Assembly: GCA_046481785.1 (NCBI GenBank)
Contig: JAWOJF010000125.1
Span: 1-21,050 of the forward strand
Length of the DNA: 21,050 nucleotides
Origin: JAWOJF01 sp046481785
Lineage (GTDB): Bacteria; Bacteroidota; Ignavibacteria; Ignavibacteriales; Ignavibacteriaceae
Direction: 5' to 3'
Shown here piece after piece: positions 1-6,223 of the stretch. Below the pieces are notes generated by a model. It was given only the letters and a program-made list of their open reading frames with translations. It was not told the origin of the DNA and ran no database searches. A program made the position numbers and the translations under genes. Numbering within the stretch: the stretch's first letter is position 1; every line of letters starts with the position of its first letter.

Positions 1-5
1 TTTTT

Positions 6-28
6 AAAAAGATGTCATCTTTTTTTTT
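6..28 (+). terminator. Possible intrinsic terminator of a gene left of the window
   Basis: An A-rich arm at 6-14 (AAAAAGATG) is followed by its reverse complement at 16-24 (CATCTTTTT), and the T-run continues to position 28. Read on the plus strand this is a hairpin running into a U-tract. The stem is nearly all A/T, so it is weak, and the gene it would serve lies outside the window. Confidence 0.3.
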
Positions 29-66
29 AGGTCTTTGTGTTAGATAATGGGGATAAGAATATCCTG

Positions 67-93
67 TAGGAAACACGCCATGACGTGTTTCTA
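67..93. repeat. Imperfect palindrome, copy 1
   Basis: The arms are TAGGAAACACG and CGTGTTTCTA around CCATGA, with one bulged G in the left arm. The core is a close relative of the perfect palindrome 25 bases to the right, so the two look like members of one dispersed hairpin family. Neither copy has a downstream T-run on either strand. Confidence 0.7.
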
Positions 94-117
94 TATAAAT
101 TCTTCTAATTTATCACA

Positions 118-145
118 GTAGGAACACGCCATGGCGTGTTCCTAC
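118..145. repeat. Perfect 28-bp palindrome, copy 2
   Basis: The left arm GTAGGAACACGCCA (118-131) is exactly the reverse complement of the right arm (132-145), with no spacer. It lies 10 bases beyond the 3' end of the cytochrome c gene. It could form a strong RNA hairpin in transcripts from either side, or a cruciform. It resembles the REP/hairpin elements that sit between genes in many bacteria; that family assignment is inference. Confidence 0.8.
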
Positions 146-155
146 ACAAAACAGA

Positions 156-578
156 TTATTTTGTAAGAAGGTAATCGGCAATTTTACCAAGATCTTTAAC
201 ATCTACATTATTAAATGGCGGCATAATTGTACCGGGATATTTTTCTTTGTAAGCTTTAAACCTGTCCGAATCCATAAATGATGACGGATTACGGAGATAA
301 TTTACCAGGTTATCACGGTTCCAGTATTGAGCCAGGTTTTGAAGCGGAGGTGCCATTGGTGTACCTTCCAAATCAGGACCATGGCAGCTTACGCATCCAT
401 TCCTTCTGATTAACTCTACTCCATCCGAATCGCCGCCTGAAGACATACCGGTTTGCGGAACCGGGTTTGTTACTTCGGTGCCCGTTCCTGTATCATCATC
501 TTTTGTTATACGGGATAAAAGGAATAAAAAAATAAAAAGAACTAAAAAAGCTGCTAGCCATATTTGTGTTTTTGTCAT
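156..578 (-). CDS. Membrane-anchored monoheme c-type cytochrome
   Basis: A 140-residue class I c-type cytochrome. Residues 5-22 form one hydrophobic segment with no signal-peptidase site after it, so the protein is probably an N-terminally anchored periplasmic domain. A flexible Gly/Ser/Thr/Asp linker (about 27-52) follows. The heme site is CVSCH at 62-66 (heme-binding Cys62 and Cys65, axial His66). The likely sixth ligand is Met119 in an IMPPF motif, as in other class I cytochromes. It should pass electrons between respiratory complexes; the partner cannot be told from the sequence. The SIMPL-domain gene lies 70 bases upstream on the same strand, so co-transcription is possible. I see no clear Shine-Dalgarno sequence, which is common in Bacteroidota-like genomes. 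Confidence 0.9.
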   Translation of the reverse strand: MTKTQIWLAAFLVLFIFLFLLSRITKDDDTGTGTEVTNPVPQTGMSSGGDSDGVELIRRNGCVSCHGPDLEGTPMAPPLQNLAQYWNRDNLVNYLRNPSSFMDSDRFKAYKEKYPGTIMPPFNNVDVKDLGKIADYLLTK

Positions 579-648
579 GATTAACTAATTAATTTTATGT
601 AAAAAAAATTTATCGAATAAAGTTTAGTTTGTAACTGAAAATCCTTAA

Positions 649-1380
649 TTATTCAATTTCAAAAGAAGCATTAACAACAGCAGTTATTTCTTTTTCAATT
701 GAGCTTAGATCATTTATACCATAATCGGAAATCTGGTTTGATAGCCTAGGTGTTATTTGTAATACTCCCATTCGTGCATTTCTCATTGGTCCCAGATCCC
801 TGTCTGTTGCGTCAGCAATTTTCTGTGCTCTTATCATTGCATCCTTAGCAGCAGCCGCCTGAATTTCAATTTTCAGATCAGCAAGTTTTGTATAGTGATA
901 TTCAGGCATCTCAACATTAAAGCTTACACCCTGTTCAATCAGGGACGGAATATCAAGAGATATTTCTTTTATTCTATTTACATCGGTGGATGATATTTCC
1001 ATCCTTTGAGTATAGTTATATCCAATAATATTTGAAGTTTGGTAGCCGTTAGGGCTCATCTCATATATGGGATAACTATTAATTGTAAAAAACTCTATTT
1101 TATCTTTTGAAAACCCCTTTAACTCAAGGTAAGAGATAAGCGCGGGTTTTTGCCTTAGAAGCTCCCTGTATGCACCTTCTGCTGTTTGAGCCTGCACCAT
1201 CAGGCCGCCTCTTAAAACTCCCAGATCAGACACTATATCTTTTTTTGCCGAACCGGTTACGGTAATTATCTGGTTAGCCGCATTATTCGATTTCCATGTG
1301 GAAGCAAGTATAACAGCACAAATTATAAATGCCGCTCCAAGAATGGAAACTGAAATGATAAAGTTATTCTTGTCATTCAT
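649..1380 (-). CDS. SIMPL domain-containing protein (DUF541 family), membrane anchored
   Basis: A 243-residue protein with an N-terminal hydrophobic segment (about 8-27) and then one SIMPL/DUF541 domain (about 38-243). Typical of the family are the opening ITVTGSAKKDIVSD stretch, the middle section with a YNYTQRMEI strand, and the Ala/Lys-rich helix around 172-190 (AAAAKDAMIRAQKIA). The family fold is known from periplasmic and outer-membrane proteins of unclear function (for example E. coli YggE, linked to oxidative stress). The domain probably sits outside the cytoplasmic membrane. It precedes the cytochrome c gene on the same strand and is divergent from the DinB-fold gene, with 127 bases between them. 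No catalytic residues are evident, and none are known for the family. Confidence 0.85.
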   Translation of the reverse strand: MNDKNNFIISVSILGAAFIICAVILASTWKSNNAANQIITVTGSAKKDIVSDLGVLRGGLMVQAQTAEGAYRELLRQKPALISYLELKGFSKDKIEFFTINSYPIYEMSPNGYQTSNIIGYNYTQRMEISSTDVNRIKEISLDIPSLIEQGVSFNVEMPEYHYTKLADLKIEIQAAAAKDAMIRAQKIADATDRDLGPMRNARMGVLQITPRLSNQISDYGINDLSSIEKEITAVVNASFEIE

Positions 1381-1470
1381 ATGGTTATTAGAGTCTAAAT
1401 TTTCTGATAAAGAAAGTTATCAAAAAAGGGAGTAGTTAACAATACGGGGATAAATTATCCATAGAATAGC

Positions 1471-1478
1471 TATATTTG
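1471..1478 (+). promoter_or_regulatory. Candidate -7 element (TAnnTTTG) of the DinB-fold gene
   Basis: TATATTTG matches the Bacteroidota housekeeping -7 consensus TAnnTTTG and lies 29 bases before the ATG at 1508, leaving room for a short leader with a purine-rich AGGGAAG ribosome site just before the start. No good -33 TTTG is seen at the expected distance, so this is a half-match. Confidence 0.4.
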
Positions 1479-1507
1479 TGTGTTTTCAATAATAAAACAG
1501 GGAAGAC

Positions 1508-2029
1508 ATGAGAAAAATTCCTAAGCCGGCTGAGGGTGAATATGCACCATATGCAGCAATGTATATAGGTTTGCTTCCTGATGATCAAATGGTATTACAT
1601 CATTTGGGAAAAAACTTTGAAACAGTAAAAAATCTGATTCTTTCTTTACCAGAAGAAAAGTTAACATACAGATATGCAGAAAATAAATGGACAATTAAAG
1701 AAATACTCGTCCATATTGTTGATGATGAGCGCGTTTATGCTTACCGGGCTTTAAGGTTTGCCAGAAATGATAAAACCGAACTGCCGGGATTTGATCAGGA
1801 TGATTATACAAAATATTCAAATTCCAACGACCGGAGTATTGAGAGTATTTTTAATGAATATGATGCTGTCAGGAAATCTACGGTAGAAATGTTTAACAGC
1901 TTTGATGATAAGGCATTAGTGCGTTCTGGTTTTGCTAATGGAACTGAGATGAGTGTAAGAGCAGCAGTATATCATATAGCAGGCCACGAACTCCATCATA
2001 TTAATATTATTAAGAATAAATATTTATAA
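1508..2029 (+). CDS. DinB-fold (DinB/YfiT superfamily) metal-binding protein
   Basis: A 173-residue protein with the four-helix DinB/YfiT fold. The family's metal-binding triad is visible: His69 in helix 2 (KEILVHIVDDE) plus His160 and His164 in an HxxxH motif near the C-terminus (GHELHH). The WTIKEILVHI stretch is typical of the family (W-[ST]-x-[KR]-E-x-[LV]-x-H). Members include thiol-dependent S-transferases (mycothiol or bacillithiol enzymes) and damage-inducible proteins of unknown role, so the substrate here is unknown. It is probably cytoplasmic and monocistronic: the neighbour upstream is divergent, the neighbour downstream is convergent, and a hairpin follows the stop by 4 bases. 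The start is supported by AGGGAAG directly upstream. Confidence 0.88.
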   Translation: MRKIPKPAEGEYAPYAAMYIGLLPDDQMVLHHLGKNFETVKNLILSLPEEKLTYRYAENKWTIKEILVHIVDDERVYAYRALRFARNDKTELPGFDQDDYTKYSNSNDRSIESIFNEYDAVRKSTVEMFNSFDDKALVRSGFANGTEMSVRAAVYHIAGHELHHINIIKNKYL

Positions 2030-2033
2030 AAGC

Positions 2034-2057
2034 GCAGGGACATCTCGCCGTCCCTGC
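2034..2057. terminator. Hairpin between convergent genes, likely terminator of the esterase gene
   Basis: GCAGGGAC (2034-2041) pairs perfectly with GTCCCTGC (2050-2057) around an 8-base loop. On the minus strand it is followed by GCTTTT, giving a terminator for the esterase gene, whose stop lies at 2065. On the plus strand the following bases are ATAAAAATT, so termination of the DinB-fold gene is weaker. The GC-rich stem also resembles dispersed hairpin repeats. Confidence 0.55.
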
Positions 2058-2064
2058 ATAAAAA

Positions 2065-5000
2065 TTATTTCAACAGCAGCATCTTTAAGTTTTGAATATA
2101 ATCCCCGGCCTGCAGCCGGTAAAAGTACACACCGCTTGAAACACCTGAGGCATCAAATATCACCTCATAATTCCCTGTACCCTGATTGTTGTTCACAAGT
2201 GTTTTTATCTCGTTACCAAGAATATCAAATATTTTTAATGACACATGCACCTGTTCGGGTAAGCTATACCTGATAACAGTTGAAGGATTAAAAGGATTGG
2301 GATAATTCTGATAAAGGAAATAGGATTCCGGCACTTCTTCAGCCTCACCCACTGATACAACAGCAGCACCGGGAATGGCAATATAATCAAAACTCATCCA
2401 GTTCCATTCACCATCAATTGCTATTTCATTAACTCCTTCTTTCAATGGAATTGTTATCCCCTGTTTCAGCCAGGCGGTAGTATTAGGAGCAGTAAACTCC
2501 ACCAGTCCGATAGTATCACCATTTACCACAACAAATTGAGATTTGGGGGATTCAAAAGTAAGCTGGTAAGCCATAACAAGCAGATAATCCTTAGCCTCGG
2601 AAACACCAACATTGTTGAAGGTTAATACCCAGGCATCCCTTAATTCAAGAAATCTTCCGCCGCTTGCAGGTCCCGAATTTAAAATAGCCCCTTGTCCCGT
2701 CCATGAAGCATTCTCCGCCTCAAAGCGTGTCATAGTTCCATCATTAATATAAATTATTAATGGCACCGACTGTACTGTCAGATTGTCATCATCGATTACA
2801 ACTGCAGTAATAACATATTGCAGGCTGTCACCTGCCGTCCAGTCAATTTCAAAAGGAGATTCGGTATCTGTTCCAAGCAGTACATCATCAACATAAAAAG
2901 AAACCTCCTTAATTTCTCCGTCAGAATCAGTTGTTTGAGCAGTTAATTTCATACTTGTTCCCGGATCAACAACATTACCGACTGCCGTCCTTACATTTAC
3001 GGATGGTGGTTTAAGATCAGATAACAGACCATATACTGCTATTTCCCATAATGAATAGCCGAACTGAGTAGCTCTTTCAATTCCATGTATACGGATATAA
3101 CGCCCGCTGGCCGGGGTATCAAATGTAATGTTATCTTCACCGCCGTTACTTGCTCTTTCCTCATAAACAGTCCGCCATATATATCCGTCATAGGAAACTT
3201 CAATATCATAAGACGAACCATATGCAGCTTCCCATGAAAGAATAACCATATTAATATCTACCGATTCACCAAGGTCTATTGTAATCCATTCATCATCAGG
3301 ATTATCATCAAGATTCGGGTCAGGCGGATCAACCTGCCAGGCACTGCTCCACCGGGTTGTAAGGTCATCGTCAACAGCATTTTCCGGTTCCATATCACCG
3401 CCGCAGCATGCTTCAGTTGTAGATGCAGAAGCAGGCCTGTCCTTTGCCCGGTTAATGAGGGTGGGGTCAAGTACTGTAACTGTTACTATTGATGTATCCT
3501 TTTCATTAGGATCATCCCTGTTAACAGCAATCATAACATATTCAGTAGTCTCAAGAGGAGAGATTGTTATTGTATCCGCACTGTCAACTGCTTCACCGTT
3601 AAGTGTTATTGAAGATGCTCCAAAAACAAGCCATGAGAGTGTAGTGCTTTGTCCGTACTCAATAGCTGCACGCCCGGAATTAAATATTGAGATCTTAAAA
3701 CCGGGATTAACATTTGCACGGAATGGCGCTGCGGGTAAACCTTCAGCATTATACAAATTAACACCTGCCTGATTATATTCCCATGCATATCTTACTATAC
3801 TGGGTTCGGGCATCTCATCATTCCATACTACAACTTTATCGTCTTCAATAATTGCATTTGCCCACAATAAAGTCCCTTCATTTGATTCAACTGCAAAACC
3901 GGTTATCTCTCCGTTTTGTGAACCCCTTGCAGTAAGCCCGCCGCCAATATGATCATAATTGATTTCTATTTTCCCATCTTCCCGCTGAAAATTACCTGCA
4001 TATTTTGGACCCGAATAAACAACATCTTCACCATATACAACTTTGCGTGCAAGTAAGGAAAGTCTGTACCCAACCGGCTGTTTATAAGTTGGATGGATAT
4101 CCACCGAGCCTACATCTATTGTTACAGCTTCCCCTGTATAGGGAAGTGATAAAGCAGAACTTTGGCCTTCGCGGAGGCGGGGCCATGCATCCCAAGCCCT
4201 TGGCTCATCATAAACTTCACCATAATTTGGAAGCTGCACCCATAAAAACGGTAGACTGTCAGCTCCCCAAATTTCGCGGAAGCCGGTAATCATATTCCTG
4301 AAATTTTCTCCGTAAGCTAATGCATCCGGCATATTGTCGGCATTGGATTCTCCCTGGTACCATATAATACCTTTTAACGGGTAACCAACTATTGGGTGTA
4401 TCATTTTATTATACACAACAGTTGCCTGTCTTTCTGCAACTCCGCCTGCAAATACTGTGTCTGCTTCATCATATCCCAGCATTTCCCTGCTCATAAAAGA
4501 TTCTATCCTGCTTCCGCCGTAAGATGAATTTATTATTCCTATTGGTATATTATAATGCTGCCTCAGGTTTTTTGCAAAGAAATATGCAACTGCCGAAAAA
4601 TTGCCGACATTCTGAGATGTAGCAGCACTCCATGCACTGCCGGCAGGCAACTCATCTGAAAGTTCGTTTGACAAGCCTTTAGGTATTTTAAACTCGCGTA
4701 TAAGCTGTTCGTTTCCCGCAGCAGCTTTAACAGCCGATGCACTGTCGGCACTATTTATTGCCATTTCCATATTAGACTGTCCTGAAGCAAACCATACATC
4801 ACCCACAAAAACATTCATTAAAGAAATTGAGTCAGTCCCGGATTGCACTGTAAAAGTATAGGGACCGCCGGCGATTTGAGAAGGTAAATTTATCCGCCAG
4901 TTGCCGGAACTATCTGCCTGCCCTGAAACAGTGACACCATTAAGGGTAACTATAACGGTACTGTCCGGAGAGGCTTTACCCCAGACAGGTAATTCATGGC

Positions 5001-5133
5001 CGCGCTGTAATACCATACCGTTACTAAATATCCGTGGCAGGCTGAGCTGTGCATATGTCTCCGGTAGAAAACATACCTGAAGCATTATAAAAAAAAATAA
5101 AGTGAAGAAAATATTTGTAATTTTTGAGCTCAT
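2065..5133 (-). CDS. Secreted multidomain SASA-type carbohydrate esterase with T9SS tail
   Basis: A 1022-residue secreted enzyme. A signal peptide (about 1-29, ending in TYAQ) is followed by a sialate O-acetylesterase/SASA SGNH-type domain (about 30-475): nucleophile Ser120 in ASGQSNM, the block GESN at 261-264, and catalytic Asp345/His347 in a DIHP motif. Then come an Ig-like domain (about 478-556), an F5/8-type C discoidin domain (about 562-703), a second Ig-like domain (about 710-796), a CBM6/35-like module (about 803-921) that opens with FEAENA, and a type IX sorting domain (about 938-1022) with the YPNPFNPST signature. It should remove acetyl groups from sialic acid or, given the binding modules, from acetylated polysaccharides such as xylan; the substrate is inferred. 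Export is through the outer membrane by T9SS. A GGAG ribosome site (5141-5144 on the complement) supports the start. Confidence 0.9.
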   Translation of the reverse strand: MSSKITNIFFTLFFFIMLQVCFLPETYAQLSLPRIFSNGMVLQRGHELPVWGKASPDSTVIVTLNGVTVSGQADSSGNWRINLPSQIAGGPYTFTVQSGTDSISLMNVFVGDVWFASGQSNMEMAINSADSASAVKAAAGNEQLIREFKIPKGLSNELSDELPAGSAWSAATSQNVGNFSAVAYFFAKNLRQHYNIPIGIINSSYGGSRIESFMSREMLGYDEADTVFAGGVAERQATVVYNKMIHPIVGYPLKGIIWYQGESNADNMPDALAYGENFRNMITGFREIWGADSLPFLWVQLPNYGEVYDEPRAWDAWPRLREGQSSALSLPYTGEAVTIDVGSVDIHPTYKQPVGYRLSLLARKVVYGEDVVYSGPKYAGNFQREDGKIEINYDHIGGGLTARGSQNGEITGFAVESNEGTLLWANAIIEDDKVVVWNDEMPEPSIVRYAWEYNQAGVNLYNAEGLPAAPFRANVNPGFKISIFNSGRAAIEYGQSTTLSWLVFGASSITLNGEAVDSADTITISPLETTEYVMIAVNRDDPNEKDTSIVTVTVLDPTLINRAKDRPASASTTEACCGGDMEPENAVDDDLTTRWSSAWQVDPPDPNLDDNPDDEWITIDLGESVDINMVILSWEAAYGSSYDIEVSYDGYIWRTVYEERASNGGEDNITFDTPASGRYIRIHGIERATQFGYSLWEIAVYGLLSDLKPPSVNVRTAVGNVVDPGTSMKLTAQTTDSDGEIKEVSFYVDDVLLGTDTESPFEIDWTAGDSLQYVITAVVIDDDNLTVQSVPLIIYINDGTMTRFEAENASWTGQGAILNSGPASGGRFLELRDAWVLTFNNVGVSEAKDYLLVMAYQLTFESPKSQFVVVNGDTIGLVEFTAPNTTAWLKQGITIPLKEGVNEIAIDGEWNWMSFDYIAIPGAAVVSVGEAEEVPESYFLYQNYPNPFNPSTVIRYSLPEQVHVSLKIFDILGNEIKTLVNNNQGTGNYEVIFDASGVSSGVYFYRLQAGDYIQNLKMLLLK

Positions 5134-5331
5134 AAAATTGCTCCTTTATTTCCTGAAGTTGTTCCTCAAAGACTAATCATTTACAGGCGCAACAAATATG
5201 CCAGCAAGCCGGCAAAATATCTGGGTATATGGAGCAGGTTCCGGAAATGTTTTCCAAATGTTTTGAAGGAATATTGATTATAGAGATGTACTTTTAGGGA
5301 GTTATGATATTGTTTTTGACACTACAGACTT

Positions 5332-5365
5332 TTATAATAATTATAAAGCTTTATGATTATTATAA
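5332..5365. repeat. 34-bp near-perfect AT-rich palindrome
   Basis: The left half TTATAATAATTATAAAG (5332-5348) and right half CTTTATGATTATTATAA (5349-5365) are inverted copies with no spacer and one mismatch (T5342 against G5355). It lies 19 bases beyond the 3' end of the small lipoprotein gene and about 200 bases upstream of the esterase start. There is no T-run after it on either strand, so it does not look like a standard terminator; an operator or mRNA 3' hairpin is possible. Confidence 0.7.
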
Positions 5366-5384
5366 TCGAAAATACTTTTTATAG

Positions 5385-5894
5385 TCAGGTTTCCTTTATA
5401 ATTATAAATTTAACCGGATAACCTACGTACTTCTTTGAAATGAGAATAATGTATTTAGCTCTTTGAGGCATTGCGCAATCCATATCTCCAATCGTAACTT
5501 TATATCTGATTGTATCTAATGATAACTGTACTGTTTGATCTTTCACATATATACAATTAGGTTGAAGAGTACTGATCCCTGCAAGAACAAAGTCTTCATT
5601 ATAATTTATTTTTACCTGTTCACTGCAAGTAAAATATTTATTAAAATCATTATCGTTATCAATGACAAGTTCAATACAACTCAAGCTATTTTCTGTTTCC
5701 TGACAATCAGTGTAATTAGGCATACAGAAAATCGAATTGTCCTCTAAAATTTTAATAGGCACATAAACCGGTTCATCTTTTTTTGATGAATTGTCATCAT
5801 CAGAACTGAGTAAGTTACACGAAACAAGTGAAAGAATTAACAATGGAAAAATAATTCCACTGCTAAAAGACAATAATACTTTCTTAGAGTTCAT
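5385..5894 (-). CDS. Small cysteine-rich lipoprotein of unknown function
   Basis: A 169-residue predicted lipoprotein. The signal sequence ends in the lipobox LVSC with lipidated Cys26, followed by an acidic/serine linker (SSDDDNSS) typical of surface or periplasmic lipoproteins in Bacteroidota-like bacteria. The mature part has six more cysteines (57, 64, 73, 90, 114, 140), enough for three disulfides. The C-terminal half alternates short beta strands (for example QVKINYNEDFVLAGI and KYIILISKKY) and vaguely recalls the PrcB-type C-terminal domain, but I would not assign it. A strong GAGGTG ribosome site lies 5 bases before the ATG. It stands alone: the gene to the right (ppc) is divergent, and the esterase gene starts 251 bases downstream. 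Confidence 0.75.
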   Translation of the reverse strand: MNSKKVLLSFSSGIIFPLLILSLVSCNLLSSDDDNSSKKDEPVYVPIKILEDNSIFCMPNYTDCQETENSLSCIELVIDNDNDFNKYFTCSEQVKINYNEDFVLAGISTLQPNCIYVKDQTVQLSLDTIRYKVTIGDMDCAMPQRAKYIILISKKYVGYPVKFIIIKET

Positions 5895-6223
5895 TTTTCA
5901 CCTCTATTATTAATAAACAATGAGGCTTATATCATTTATTTCCAGACAATACTTTACGTTCAAGTTCTCCAACAATTCTTCTTCTGCACTCCTTGTTATG
6001 AAAATATTGGCGGATTCCGGATTAAGAATGTAATTTATTATTTCTCCAACCGCCAGATAAAATTTAATTTAAACCAGGCGAACAGGCAGTACACTTTATT
6101 CAGCCCTAAAAGTATTTGTGGCAGAGATCGGTATATCCTGCAATTTCTTTTATAATCCCACAAATCATTCACTATTATTTTTTATCTTTGTCCTGACCAT
6201 TTCAGCAACAAACAATAAAACAT
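5895..6223. other. Intergenic region between divergent genes
   Basis: This 329-base stretch separates the lipoprotein gene (minus) from ppc (plus). It holds the lipoprotein ribosome site next to 5894 and a candidate ppc -7 element at 6183-6190. Between 5910 and 6070 the minus strand has short open stretches in two frames (52 and 30 codons) without a convincing start, which could be the worn end of an old gene. No RNA gene or riboswitch is recognisable. Confidence 0.5.
6183..6190 (+). promoter_or_regulatory. Candidate -7 element (TAnnTTTG) of ppc
   Basis: TATCTTTG matches the Bacteroidota -7 consensus TAnnTTTG and lies 33 bases before the ppc ATG. No clear -33 TTTG is present about 20 bases upstream. 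The leader would be short and lacks a Shine-Dalgarno sequence. Confidence 0.4.

Noticed and set aside
4367..4384. Near-copy of the ATACC-N8-GGTAT motif (ends GGTAA)
   Set aside because: It lies inside the conserved YPLKGIIWYQ-coding part of the esterase gene, so protein constraint explains the bases, and the right arm does not match.
5199..5214. TGCC-N8-GGCA inverted repeat upstream of the esterase
   Set aside because: It has the same spacing as the ATACC motif but only 4-bp arms and a different sequence, so chance is likely.
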